From Streptomyces sp. CNQ-509 (GTDB taxonomy: Bacteria > Actinomycetota > Actinomycetes > Streptomycetales > Streptomycetaceae), in contig NZ_CP011492.1 of NCBI RefSeq assembly GCF_001011035.1, positions 3,853,501 through 3,917,500 on the forward strand: DNA of 64,000 bases. Direction: 5' to 3'. Positions within the stretch are counted from its first letter, which is position 1. Each line of letters begins with the position of its first letter. Position numbers and translations under genes: made by a program. The notes under the pieces are model-generated. The model had not been told where the DNA came from and did no database searches. It saw nothing but the letters and a program-made list of their open reading frames with translations. Of this stretch, positions 18,954 through 28,064 are shown one piece after another.

Positions 18954-19739
18954 ATGGAATCGCGCCAGCCGGACGAGAGCCGCGCCGGCATACCCGACGG
19001 CGGGGGCGTCACGGGGGCGGAAGCGGCGGCGCAGGCGGAGCCCGCGGAGGGCGGGGCGGCGGCCTCGCCGCGGCCGGTGCTCGGCGTCGCCGGGCTGTCG
19101 CCGGTCTCGCGGATCATCGTCGCCCTGGCCATCGCGGTGCTGGTCGGCGTCGTCACCGTGCACCTGGGCGCGGGCTTCCTGCACGTCGCCCCGGCCAACA
19201 CGCTCAGCAAGAAGCACGACGAGACGATCGACCGCATCGTCTTCCCCGAGTTCGAGCAGAACTGGCGGCTCTTCGCGCCCAACCCGCTGCAGACGAACAT
19301 CCACGTCGAGGTACGCGCCCAGTTGCGGATGCCCGGCGGCGACACCGAGGAGACCGGCTGGGTCGACCTCACCGCCATGGACCACGAGAACATCAGGGGC
19401 AACCCGGCCCCCAGCCACACCGTGCAGAACGAACTGCGCCGCGGCTGGGACTACTGGACCGACACCCACGACGAGGACAACCGCGCCATCTCCGACCGCG
19501 CCGACCTCGCCGAGGACTACGTCAAGCGCATCGTGATGCGGCGCCTGGGCCCGGTGCTGAACGAGGGCCGGGTCGAGAAGATCCAGCTCCGGCAGACCAG
19601 CCGCCGGATCGCGCCGCCGCCGTGGAGCAGCGAGCAGTGGGACACCGCGCCGGTCTACCGGGAGCTGCCGTGGTGGATCGTCACGGGGGAGGACCTGATG
19701 GAGAGCGACCGTGAGGTGTGGGAGGAGAGCGCCCAGTGA
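18954..19739 (+). CDS. DUF5819 family membrane-anchored protein
   Basis: 261 residues from ATG 18954. A -10 hexamer TAGCGT at 18908-18913 and a small hairpin (18915-18931, arms CCGGTCC) lie in the leader. The N-terminal 45 residues are disordered, then one membrane helix (about 56-78, IIVALAIAVLVGVVTVHLG), then an external domain with FPEFEQNWRLFAPNPLQTN, the DUF5819 hallmark. The stop overlaps the next start (GTGA), and the partner is an HTTM-domain protein. This DUF5819-HTTM pairing suggests a two-part membrane system; its reaction is unknown. Confidence 0.8.
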   Translation: MESRQPDESRAGIPDGGGVTGAEAAAQAEPAEGGAAASPRPVLGVAGLSPVSRIIVALAIAVLVGVVTVHLGAGFLHVAPANTLSKKHDETIDRIVFPEFEQNWRLFAPNPLQTNIHVEVRAQLRMPGGDTEETGWVDLTAMDHENIRGNPAPSHTVQNELRRGWDYWTDTHDEDNRAISDRADLAEDYVKRIVMRRLGPVLNEGRVEKIQLRQTSRRIAPPPWSSEQWDTAPVYRELPWWIVTGEDLMESDREVWEESAQ

Positions 19740-21043
19740 CCTCGGCACCGCACACACCCCCCACGCCCCCGAAGGTGCCCTCGGCGAGCGAGCTGCGCCG
19801 GCGCTTCGAGGACGCCCTCACCCGCGGCCTCGGCCACGTCACGACACGGGCGCTCGGCCCGTACCAGACGGCCGTCGTGCGCATCGGCTTCGCGTTCACC
19901 TGGCTCTGCTTCCTGCTGCGCGAACTGCCGCACCGGCACGAGCTGTACGGTCCCGACGGGCCGTGGAGCTACGACCTCGGCAAGCGGCTGATCAGCCAGA
20001 CCGACGCGTTCACGCTGCTGATGTGGTCGCGCAGCGAGTTCTGGTTCGAGATCGTCTACCTGCTGGCCATCGCCGCCAGCGTGATGCTGCTGCTGGGGTG
20101 GCGGACGCGGACGGCGTCCGTGCTGTTCATGATCGGCGTGCTGTCGCTCCAGAACCGCAGCATCTTCATGGGCGACGGCGGCGACAACGTCATCCACCTC
20201 ATGGCCACGTATCTGGTGATCACGCGCTGCGGCCAGGTGTGGTCGCTCGACGCGCGGCGCGCGCGGCGGCAGGCGGCGCTCGGCACGGCCGCTCCGGCGC
20301 GGGACCGGGTCGGGACGGTGCTGTGGGCGGTGACCGGAGCCGCGCTGGCCGCCGCGACCGTGCTGGGGCATCTGACCTGGGGCTGGGCGCTGATCTTCTG
20401 GGGTCTGTGGGTCGCGCACGCGGTGTGGTGGGCGGTGCGGCGCGCCAGGTCCGCCGAGCCGCGGACGGTCTGCGACGTGCTGGCGAACCTCGCGCACAAC
20501 GCCGGGCTGCTCGTGATCATGGCCCAGGTCTGCTTCATCTACGCGACCGCCGGCTGGTACAAGGTCCAGGGCACCCGCTGGCAGGACGGCACCGCCGTCT
20601 ACTACCCGCTCAAGCTGGACTACTTCACGCCCTGGCCGGGGCTCGCGGACATGATGGCGGGCAACGGGGCCGTGATCATGCTGCTCGGCTACGGCACCGT
20701 CATCGTGCAGGTCGCCTTCCCGTTCACGCTCTTCAACCGCCGGCTGAAGAACGTGCTGCTGACCGTCATGATCATCGACCACGCGTCGATCGCCGTGATC
20801 ATGGGGCTGCCGTTCTTCTCGGCGGCGATGATCTCGGCGGACCTGGTCTTCCTGCCGACGATCTTCCTGGTGTGGACGGGCGCCAAGGTCACGGGGCTGA
20901 AGAACCTGCTCCTCGGCAGGGTGCCGGGCACGGCCCCGCCGGACAAGCACCCGCCGCAGCGGCCCGAGGCCGAACGGCCGGACCCCGGGATCCCGGCCCA
21001 GGCGGGCTCCCCGGAAGCGCACGCGGACGCCGGCCGGGCCTGA
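19736..21043 (+). CDS. HTTM-domain polytopic membrane protein
   Basis: 435 residues from GTG 19736, overlapping the DUF5819 stop by 4 nt. It has a HTTM (horizontally transferred transmembrane) domain related to vitamin K-dependent gamma-carboxylase: TRALGPYQTAVVRIGFAFTW, SLQNRSIFMGDGGDNVIHL and YKVQGTRWQDGTAVYY are its typical blocks, across about eight helices. The C-terminal 40 residues are Pro-rich. HTTM proteins are suspected to modify or process partner proteins in the membrane; no bacterial reaction is proven. The coupled DUF5819 protein is the obvious partner. Confidence 0.82.
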   Translation: MTSAPHTPPTPPKVPSASELRRRFEDALTRGLGHVTTRALGPYQTAVVRIGFAFTWLCFLLRELPHRHELYGPDGPWSYDLGKRLISQTDAFTLLMWSRSEFWFEIVYLLAIAASVMLLLGWRTRTASVLFMIGVLSLQNRSIFMGDGGDNVIHLMATYLVITRCGQVWSLDARRARRQAALGTAAPARDRVGTVLWAVTGAALAAATVLGHLTWGWALIFWGLWVAHAVWWAVRRARSAEPRTVCDVLANLAHNAGLLVIMAQVCFIYATAGWYKVQGTRWQDGTAVYYPLKLDYFTPWPGLADMMAGNGAVIMLLGYGTVIVQVAFPFTLFNRRLKNVLLTVMIIDHASIAVIMGLPFFSAAMISADLVFLPTIFLVWTGAKVTGLKNLLLGRVPGTAPPDKHPPQRPEAERPDPGIPAQAGSPEAHADAGRA

Positions 21044-21271
21044 GGGCCGCGGAGGTACGCGGACGCGCGCGGACCGGGACGCGGGCCTCGGGGTGGGCAG
21101 GCCCGGCCCGGACACGGCGGGCGCGGGCGTGGACACGGCGCCCGGGCGCGGCTCCCTGACGCGGTACGGACTCGACGTGGCCACGGCCTCCGTACGCGCC
21201 CGCCCCGCGGGCCCGTACGGGGCCCCCAGACCGCCGGACGGGCGACGGGCCGGGACGCGTAGGCTCGGCGC

Positions 21272-22078
21272 ATGAGCGGAGACGTCGTACGGGAGTGGCG
21301 CGAGGCCGCCGCGGACGACCGCGCCGTGCTGCTCGACGGCTTCCACGCCCTCAAGCACGCCCTGCGCTTCGGCGCCCGGGTCCGGATCGCCGTCACCGCC
21401 TCCCGCGCCGACGCCCGCGCGCTCGCCGGTGAACTGGCCCCCGACCTCGCCGACCGCCTCGACTCCCTGCTCGCCGAGGTGCCCGACCGGGAGCTGCGCG
21501 AGCTGGTGCCCCGGCGGCACCCCACCGGCATCGCCGCGCTGGCCGACCGGCCGGAACCGGCCGCCGTCCGCGCCGCGCTGCGCGCGCCCCGCTCCGCGCC
21601 GGTCGTCGTCCTCGACAACCCGCGCAACCTCGGCAACGTCGGAGCCGTCGTCCGCCTCGCCGCCGGCATGGGCGCCACCGGCGTCGTCACCACCGGCGAC
21701 GCCGACCCCTGGCACCCCCACGCCGTCCGGGGCGCCGCCGGGCTGCACTACGCCACCGCCGTCGCCCGCCTCCCGCTCGGCGACCTCCCCGACGCCGCCC
21801 CCGGCCCGCTCTACGCCCTCGACCCCGCCGGCGACGACCTGCGCACCCTGCGCCTGCCGCCCGGCGCACTCCTCGCCTTCGGCTCCGAACGGCACGGCAT
21901 CTCCCCGGCCCTGCGCACACGCGCGGACCGGCTCGTCTCGCTCCCGATGCGCCCGCAGGTCTCCAGCTACAACCTGGCCACCAGCGTCGCCATGACCCTC
22001 TACCACTGGTCCCAGACCGACGGCCCGGACACCGGGGACGGCCCCGGAGTCCCGGCTCAGACATCTGGGAGCACGTAA
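21272..22078 (+). CDS. TrmH/SpoU family RNA 2'-O-ribose methyltransferase
   Basis: 268 residues from ATG 21272; TAGGCT ends 6 nt upstream, so it is probably leaderless. The C-terminal half (about 110-255) is a SPOUT knot domain with the three motifs: NPRNLGNVGAVVRLAAGMG, AFGSERHGIS and MRPQVSSYNLATSVAMTLYHW. The N-terminal part is a substrate-binding region. It methylates a ribose in tRNA or 23S rRNA with S-adenosylmethionine; the exact base is not predictable. Self-resistance methylases (thiostrepton type) are related, but nothing here suggests an antibiotic cluster. Confidence 0.9.
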   Translation: MSGDVVREWREAAADDRAVLLDGFHALKHALRFGARVRIAVTASRADARALAGELAPDLADRLDSLLAEVPDRELRELVPRRHPTGIAALADRPEPAAVRAALRAPRSAPVVVLDNPRNLGNVGAVVRLAAGMGATGVVTTGDADPWHPHAVRGAAGLHYATAVARLPLGDLPDAAPGPLYALDPAGDDLRTLRLPPGALLAFGSERHGISPALRTRADRLVSLPMRPQVSSYNLATSVAMTLYHWSQTDGPDTGDGPGVPAQTSGST

Positions 22079-22169
22079 CCGGGCGGTGAGCCGTGCCTCG
22101 ACCTTGGTGCCCACGGCCGGGCCGAACGCCCAGATTCGGCCCGGCTTCCCCCGCTAGCTCACCGAACCC

Positions 22170-23624
22170 CTACTCGTCCGTGGCAGCCAGCCTTTCGCTG
22201 GTGCGCTCTTCTACGTCCGCGTAGGAGTCTTCCGTGCCCGGCTGCTCTCCGGCACCACTGATGTCGTCGCTCTGGCCGACATCGGTGTCGTATGCGTCAT
22301 CGGGCTCTGCTTCCTCGACGTCTCCGGGCTTTCGCTTCCTCAACTCGTCGCGGGGGGTTTCCGCCCTGTCTTCCAACGGCATCGCGGCCCAAGCGAAGTA
22401 GTCGTAACTGGAGATGAGGTTGTTGTCGGGGCCAGGTTGCAGGAAGCTACCCAGGTCAGGAGATTGAATCGTACTGTCTGTCACAGTCCAGTGCTGGTCG
22501 TGGTTTCCGGGGTCACAAGGCTGCATCGTGGTATCCCGGAAAGAGTGACGCTGGATGCATGCGTCCCCGATGGCCAGCAGGTACTGCTCGGGATCGGCGG
22601 TGAACAGCAGTTGCACCTGGAAGTCAGGGCCTCCCTTCGGGTACGGCCCGTACGGCAGTAGTGACGGGTTGCCGCGGGCCATGGCCAGATCAGGCTGCTG
22701 GGCCGAGACGAATCGGTACGTGTGACCCGAGAGCGGCTGCTGACAGCGCAGATCGCGTTTGCGGCAGTCGTTGACGTTGTACTTCAGCCAGAAGTGGTCG
22801 GAGTTCACGCCCTCCCGGTTCAGGCGCATCGACTGGTTGGTGGGCTGCCCCGTGTAGATCCAGTCGAGTTGGTTCTCGCTTTGATGCGTGGGCGCGTCGG
22901 CAGCAAGGACGTGGTCCTGCAAGCTACGCGGGAGCCTGGAAGGGTGGCGGTTGAAGTCTCCCGGGAACATCCAGTTCTGGTCGGGGACTCCTCGACGCTG
23001 CATGTACTGCCGGGCGGTCTCGATCATGTCTTCGGCGTCGTTGGGCGCATCGGGCCCGTTGGACCTGGCATGACCGGTGAAGTACCAGTAATCGCCCAGC
23101 CGAATACCCATGATGGGCCTGGAATCGAACCTTGAATGGACGGGAAGCTGTACGGCCTCGTCCGCCTGTAGTCGCGTGACAAAGGCCAAGCCGTTTCGCT
23201 GTTGACCAGGGTCCGCCCAGTAGATGTGCACGATGTGCGGTCTGGATTCGGTGCCCATCTGATAGATGTGCTCGGTTACCCCCGTGTCTGCGAACCTCGG
23301 GTCACCCTGCGTCCACCCTGCCGTGTCCGGTGGTGCGCTGCCCGCTTCCTGGAGTGCCAGGACATCGGTCTCAGCCATCCGTGTCCGGATGGCGTTTGTC
23401 CAGCGGGATTCCGGAGTGCCCGGCTCTCCTTCGGTTCCCTGGAACTGGCCGTGCATGTTGTACGAGCTGAACGACTGAGGGTCGCCGTAGTTCACGGCCT
23501 CCGCCTCCGTGGCGGTCATCGTGACGTTCGTGACCAGTCCTGCCAGCGTGACCACGAGGGCGGCCACGGCGGTGATCCACCGCCGCTGAGGGTCCCTTGT
23601 CGTCACATGGTTGTGTCTCGTCAA
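22170..23624 (-). CDS. Secreted CdtB-like nuclease with C-terminal lectin-like domain
   Basis: 484 residues from TTG 23624, chosen because AGAGG lies 9 nt upstream and the product then starts with a signal peptide (RRW, hydrophobic 17-34, cleavage near AEA/VNYG at 43). A GTG six codons later and a frame open to 23756 are alternatives. Residues 47-285 are an endonuclease/exonuclease/phosphatase domain closest in style to cytolethal distending toxin B: N56, LQEAG with E93, GHARSNG with H185, GDFNR with D223 and N225, and SDH at 275-277. Residues 287-388 have two cysteine pairs and end in a QHW motif, like a ricin/CdtA-type beta-trefoil. The last 75 residues are acidic and disordered. It is probably a secreted DNase or phosphatase toxin. 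No CdtA/CdtC genes lie nearby. Confidence 0.8.
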   Translation of the reverse strand: MTRHNHVTTRDPQRRWITAVAALVVTLAGLVTNVTMTATEAEAVNYGDPQSFSSYNMHGQFQGTEGEPGTPESRWTNAIRTRMAETDVLALQEAGSAPPDTAGWTQGDPRFADTGVTEHIYQMGTESRPHIVHIYWADPGQQRNGLAFVTRLQADEAVQLPVHSRFDSRPIMGIRLGDYWYFTGHARSNGPDAPNDAEDMIETARQYMQRRGVPDQNWMFPGDFNRHPSRLPRSLQDHVLAADAPTHQSENQLDWIYTGQPTNQSMRLNREGVNSDHFWLKYNVNDCRKRDLRCQQPLSGHTYRFVSAQQPDLAMARGNPSLLPYGPYPKGGPDFQVQLLFTADPEQYLLAIGDACIQRHSFRDTTMQPCDPGNHDQHWTVTDSTIQSPDLGSFLQPGPDNNLISSYDYFAWAAMPLEDRAETPRDELRKRKPGDVEEAEPDDAYDTDVGQSDDISGAGEQPGTEDSYADVEERTSERLAATDE

Positions 23625-23777
23625 TGATCCGTTCCTCTCGTTTCGACGCCGCGCCACGCTGCTCAGGGCACTGCCTACCGCTGCAAGCCGCCCGTGGCGG
23701 TGCGGAGCTGCCGTACCAGCAGGGGCCTTGTGCGCGCATGGCGAGCACGTGGACACGAAGCCTGCCGAGTGATCTGA

Positions 23778-25466
23778 TTGTCCGTCGGCTCGTCGGGGAA
23801 AAGACCAGGTGGCCAGCGCGCTGACTGGATAAAATCCTGGTCAGATCCGGACAACCTCGGGGAGATCGTGGGGCGAGAACGCCAGTTCAAGGGCACGGAC
23901 GCGGAGATCGCCTTAGCCCGCTTCCTGTGTGATATCACCGAAAGCCTCGGGCTCGACACCGTGAAGAAGGCTGCAGGGCACTTTCCCCACATCGGGAGCC
24001 GCTCGACGTGGGCGGAGTACCTCAACGGGGCGAAGCGGATTCCCCAACCGGTCCTGCGCGACGTGCTCCAAGAGCTGCGCCGGATGCGGCCGGACAAGTG
24101 GAGCGGGCGCCTCCTGGTCGAGGCGAACGCGCTGTGGAAGGCCGCTGCCGAGGGCACCCCACCACCACAGGACAGCTCCAGCAGCGAGTTGGTCAGCCTC
24201 TACCGTCGGCTCACCGAGACCACGGAAGCCCTGTACAAGGCCCAGTCGGTCGCGATGAACAGCGAGAGCGTCATCCGGCTGCTGCTCCAGTTCGCCGGAT
24301 GGCAGGAGAGAAGGGTCGCGGACCTCGCCCACGAGGTCGAGCAGTTGCGGGAGAGGGAACGCGCGCAGGCCGCGCGAAGCCTGGACCGGGCGCGGTTCCG
24401 TCTCTCCCGTGTCCAGGCCGAACTGGAGCGGGCGCGCAGCGACCGCTATACCGCCGAGCAGGCGCAGACGACGCTCATGCGGGAACAACAGGAGATCTAC
24501 CGGGACTTCGAGCAGCTTCAGCAAGCCGCGTCCGACCCGGACATCGAGCCGACGCTCCTGCCGGAACGCGCGCCCGAGCCGCAGATGTCGGACGAGGAGA
24601 TCGACCGCAGAATGGACGAGCAGCTCGACCTCATCGGCACCGACCGCGAACAGCGCGGAGTGATGCTCTCCGAGGTACTTGAGCAATCGGGTCTGGACCC
24701 CGAGACGGAGGAAGACGGCCCCCGCATCCTTCGTGGCACCGTCGTCACCGAGCACACCCCGGCGCAGGGCCCCGCCCCTCTGCCGGCCCGGTCCGAGGCC
24801 GTTCAGGAATTGTCCAGGACAATGTCTGACGGCCCTCCCACCGGCAACGAGACCTTCGCCCACGGTCCGTCTGCACCGTCCGGGCAGTGGAGAACCCGGC
24901 GCAAGCTCGCCTTCGGTGGTCTGGCGATCGCCCTCGTCGGCGCCGCTGTTCTCGTTGCCTACGCTGTCCAGGGTGGCGACGCCGCCGGCCCCGGGGGAGG
25001 CGACGCGACGAGCGCTGCCCAACGATGCCTTGCCCGGCCCGGATCGTGGAAGCTCAAGCAGATGACGGAAGAGCCGCACGATGCCCACAGTGTCAATATC
25101 AGCTTCACCGGATCGAGCGTATTCACGTTCCATGCGGATGGCACTGGGACCAGGGTTGATCAGGCCCTGAAGACAACAACGAGCTATGAAGAAATCGAGG
25201 AGAATACAGCCCCCTGGGCGCCCATTCATGGAAAACAGAACGGTACCATCGCGTTCCGGTACGGCATCAAAGAAGACGAGACCGGTCTGATGGTTACCTT
25301 CATCCAGAAGAAAGGAAAGATCACCCAGTATACAAACGGCGACGGCGTCGACCCGTCCCGCAGCAACCTCAAGCTCTCCGACGGCTTCTTCTCCTGCGCT
25401 GACGACGTCCTCACCATCAGCTGGGGCGGCGTGGGAGGACGGTCGGACACCTACACGCTGTCGTGA
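23778..25466 (+). CDS. HTH-like, coiled-coil, single-pass membrane protein with extracellular C-domain
   Basis: 562 residues from TTG 23778, divergent from the CdtB-like gene across 153 bp. The ribosome site is weak; a GTG near 23868 (VGRERQF) could be the true start. About 35-105 resembles the HTH-like N-domain found in many streptomycete proteins (STWAEYLNGAKRIP, helix-turn-helix style). About 175-250 is a charged coiled coil. A membrane helix lies at 377-398. The outside part (about 410-562) has a Cys pair and a beta-rich, lipocalin-like pattern (FTFHADGTGTR). Base composition drops near 25080-25340. It may be a sensor or anchor for the neighbouring toxin; this is inference. Confidence 0.65.
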   Translation: MSVGSSGKRPGGQRADWIKSWSDPDNLGEIVGRERQFKGTDAEIALARFLCDITESLGLDTVKKAAGHFPHIGSRSTWAEYLNGAKRIPQPVLRDVLQELRRMRPDKWSGRLLVEANALWKAAAEGTPPPQDSSSSELVSLYRRLTETTEALYKAQSVAMNSESVIRLLLQFAGWQERRVADLAHEVEQLRERERAQAARSLDRARFRLSRVQAELERARSDRYTAEQAQTTLMREQQEIYRDFEQLQQAASDPDIEPTLLPERAPEPQMSDEEIDRRMDEQLDLIGTDREQRGVMLSEVLEQSGLDPETEEDGPRILRGTVVTEHTPAQGPAPLPARSEAVQELSRTMSDGPPTGNETFAHGPSAPSGQWRTRRKLAFGGLAIALVGAAVLVAYAVQGGDAAGPGGGDATSAAQRCLARPGSWKLKQMTEEPHDAHSVNISFTGSSVFTFHADGTGTRVDQALKTTTSYEEIEENTAPWAPIHGKQNGTIAFRYGIKEDETGLMVTFIQKKGKITQYTNGDGVDPSRSNLKLSDGFFSCADDVLTISWGGVGGRSDTYTLS

Positions 25467-25622
25467 CGGGCCCGTGCTCCTGTCTCGGACGGTATTCGGC
25501 CACTCCGGCACGACCGGGACCGTCCCCCGCCGACCGGAGAAGCCCGCGGCGGCGAAGTCCTGACCACTACGTGCGTGTGGTGTCCAAGCGGGGAATCCGG
25601 GGCCTGAACGACCGCAGTAGCG

Positions 25623-27305
25623 CTACGCGGGGCGGCGGACCTCCACCATCCGGAAGCGGTTCGCCACGAACGCGCCGTCCGTCAGCGCCGCGCTCGCAGC
25701 CGGGTTGCCGCCCGAGCCGTGGAAGTCGGAGAAGGCCGCGGTCTGGTTCACATACACCCCGCCGGTGAGGTTGAAGGACAACTGAGCCGGCTCCTCCAGG
25801 CACGCCTCCTCGATCTGGCGCTCCACCTCCGTCGACGTCGTGTACGCCCCGACCGTCATGGCGCCCTTCTCGCGGATCGTGCGCCGCAGCAGCTCCACCG
25901 CGTCGCCCGTCGAGTCGACCGCGACCGCGAACGACACCGGGCCGAAGCACTCTTCCATATACGCCGCCTCGGCCTCCGGCTTCGCGCCGTCGAGCTTGAC
26001 GATCACCGGCGTGCGCACCGTGGCCCCGGGGAACTCCGGGTGGACCACCGCCCGGGTGGCCAGGGCGACTTCGCCGAGCCCCGGGGCCGCCTCCAGCCGC
26101 TCCCTCACCCCCGGGTTGACGATCGCGCCGAGCAGCGCCGCCGCCCGCTCGTCGTCGCCGAGGAGCTTGTCGACCGCGGCGGCGAGGCCGGCGACCACCT
26201 CGTCGTACGACTTGCGGCCCTGGTCGGTGTCGATGCCGTCGCGGGGGATCAGCAGGTTCTGCGGGGTGGTGCACATCTGGCCGCTGTAGAGCGAGAGGGA
26301 GAAGGCGAGGTTGGCGAGCATGCCGCGGTAGTCGTTGGTGGAGTCGACCACGACCGTGTTGACCCCGGCCTTCTCCGTGTAGACCTGCGCCTGGCGGGCG
26401 TTCTCCTCCAGCCACTCGCCGAAGGCGGACGAGCCGGTGTAGTCCACGATCCTGATCTCGGGGTGCAGCGCCAGCGACTTGGCCACGCCCTCGCCGTCCC
26501 GCTCGGCGGTGAGGCACACCAGGTTCGGGTCGAAGCCGGCCTCCGCCAGCACCTCGCGGGCGGCCTGCACGGTCAGAGCCAGCGGCAGCACGGCCCGCGG
26601 GTGCGGCTTGACCAGCACCGCGTTCCCCGTCGCCAGGGAGGCGAAGAGGCCGGGATAGCCGTTCCACGTCGGGAACGTGTTGCACCCCACGAGCAGCGCG
26701 ACGCCGCGCGGCACGGCCGTGAAGGTCTTGCGCAGGTGCAGCGGGTCCCGCTTGCCCTGCGGCTTGGACCACTCGGCGACCAGCGGCGTGCGGCTCTGCT
26801 CCGCATACGCGTACGCGACGGCCTCCAGGCCGCGGTCCTGCGCGTGCGGCCCGCCGGCCTGGAACGCCATCATGAACGCCTGGCCCGACGTGTGCATCAC
26901 CGCGTGCGCGAACTCGTGGGTGCGGGCGCTGATCCGGGCCAGGATCTCCAGGCAGACCAGCGCCCGCAGCTCGGGCCCGGCCTGACGCCACGCCCCCGTC
27001 GCCGCCCGCATCACGGGCAGCAGCACGTCGGGGTCCGCGTGCGGATACGTGATCCCCAGCTCCAGCCCGAACGGCGAGACCTCGTCCCCCGCCCAGCCGT
27101 CCGTGCCGGGCTGGCTGAGGTCGATACGGGTGCCGCGCAGCGCCTCGAAGGCCGCCTGGCCGTCCGCGGGCGCGCTCTCGCCGTACGCCTTCGGGTGCTC
27201 GGGGTGCGGCGACCAGAAGGCGCGGGTGCGGATCGCGTCCAGCGCCTGGTCCAGGATCGGGCGGTGCTTCTCGGCGAGCGCGTCGGGCGTGAGGGGGGCG
27301 GGCAT
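25623..27305 (-). CDS. paaN: Phenylacetate-pathway aldehyde dehydrogenase PaaN
   Basis: 560 residues from ATG 27305. An aldehyde-dehydrogenase fold with catalytic C345 (GQMCTTPQN) and general base E311 (VYTEKAGVN). It lacks the R-specific enoyl-CoA hydratase domain that is fused in E. coli PaaZ, so it fits the PaaN type. It oxidises the reactive aldehyde formed on ring opening of the oxepin-CoA; the hydrolase partner must be encoded elsewhere. It is divergent from the TetR gene, with a shared ACCGA-N4-TCGGT site 55 bp upstream. Confidence 0.9.
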   Translation of the reverse strand: MPAPLTPDALAEKHRPILDQALDAIRTRAFWSPHPEHPKAYGESAPADGQAAFEALRGTRIDLSQPGTDGWAGDEVSPFGLELGITYPHADPDVLLPVMRAATGAWRQAGPELRALVCLEILARISARTHEFAHAVMHTSGQAFMMAFQAGGPHAQDRGLEAVAYAYAEQSRTPLVAEWSKPQGKRDPLHLRKTFTAVPRGVALLVGCNTFPTWNGYPGLFASLATGNAVLVKPHPRAVLPLALTVQAAREVLAEAGFDPNLVCLTAERDGEGVAKSLALHPEIRIVDYTGSSAFGEWLEENARQAQVYTEKAGVNTVVVDSTNDYRGMLANLAFSLSLYSGQMCTTPQNLLIPRDGIDTDQGRKSYDEVVAGLAAAVDKLLGDDERAAALLGAIVNPGVRERLEAAPGLGEVALATRAVVHPEFPGATVRTPVIVKLDGAKPEAEAAYMEECFGPVSFAVAVDSTGDAVELLRRTIREKGAMTVGAYTTSTEVERQIEEACLEEPAQLSFNLTGGVYVNQTAAFSDFHGSGGNPAASAALTDGAFVANRFRMVEVRRPA

Positions 27306-27359
27306 GCGGAACCAACTCCTCGTCGAGCTGGGCGGAAAACGGGCTTCGCGGCTAGAGTA

Positions 27360-27373
27360 ACCGAATGATCGGT
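27360..27373. promoter_or_regulatory. Putative PaaR operator between paaN and its TetR gene
   Basis: ACCGAATGATCGGT fits ACCGA-N4-TCGGT. It sits 25 bp before the TetR start and 55 bp before paaN, so one bound dimer could control both directions, with autoregulation. Confidence 0.8.
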
Positions 27374-27397
27374 CGGGGCAAGAGAGGCTGTGGATAA

Positions 27398-28012
27398 GTG
27401 GCCGAGAGCAGGCGGACAGGCGCGCAGAGCGGCGCGAAACGGGACACGTACACCCCTGAGACGCTGCTCGCCGTGGCCGTCGAGGTCTTCCTGGAGCGGG
27501 GCTACGACGGCACCTCGATGGAACACCTCTCGCGCGCCGCGGGCATCTCCAAGTCCTCGATATACCACCACGTGCGCGGCAAGGAGGAACTGCTGCACCG
27601 GGCGGTCAGCCGGGCGCTCGACGGCCTCTTCGGCGTCCTCGACGAGCCCGCGGCGCGCACCGGCCGGGCGGTGGACCGGCTGGAGGCCGTGGCCCGGGGC
27701 ACGACCGCGGTGCTGATGGCGGAGCTGCCGTACGTGACGCTGCTGCTGCGCGTGCGCGGCAACACCGAGACGGAGCGCTGGGCGATGGAGCGCCGGCGCG
27801 AGTTCGACGCCCGGGTGGCGGCGCTGCTCAAGGAGGCGGTGGCGGACGGCGACCTCCGCGCCGACGTGGACGTCCGGCTGGCCACGCGACTGCTCTTCGG
27901 CATGATCAACTCGATCGCCGAGTGGTACCGCCCGCGCGCGGGCAACGCGCACGACGACGCCGAGGTCACGGCGGCCGTGGTGACGCTTGCCTTCGCGGGC
28001 CTGCGGACCTGA
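27398..28012 (+). CDS. TetR family regulator, PaaR-like
   Basis: 204 residues from GTG 27398. The N-terminal HTH (about 20-65) has TSMEHLSRAAGISKSSIYHHVRGKEELL, the TetR signature; the C-terminal ligand domain has MINSIAEWYRPR. Divergence from paaN and the three matching operator-like repeats (18812, 27360, 28697) make it the likely repressor of phenylacetate genes, released by phenylacetyl-CoA as for PaaR/PaaX in other bacteria. The ligand is inferred from context only. An exact DnaA-box sequence (27389-27397) ends directly before its start codon. Confidence 0.82.
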   Translation: MAESRRTGAQSGAKRDTYTPETLLAVAVEVFLERGYDGTSMEHLSRAAGISKSSIYHHVRGKEELLHRAVSRALDGLFGVLDEPAARTGRAVDRLEAVARGTTAVLMAELPYVTLLLRVRGNTETERWAMERRREFDARVAALLKEAVADGDLRADVDVRLATRLLFGMINSIAEWYRPRAGNAHDDAEVTAAVVTLAFAGLRT

Positions 28013-28064
28013 CGGCGGACGGCCCGGCGGGTCCGCCGCCCCGGGCGGGGCTCCGGGTGCGTAC

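Noticed and set aside
23625..23756. 44-codon upstream extension of the CdtB-like gene
   Set aside because: It would bury the signal peptide inside the protein and has no ribosome site; the TTG at 23624 has AGAGG at good spacing.
22170..25622. Integrated mobile element around the CdtB-like gene
   Set aside because: No integrase, transposase, direct repeats or tRNA attachment site was found at the borders; only composition and content suggest acquisition.
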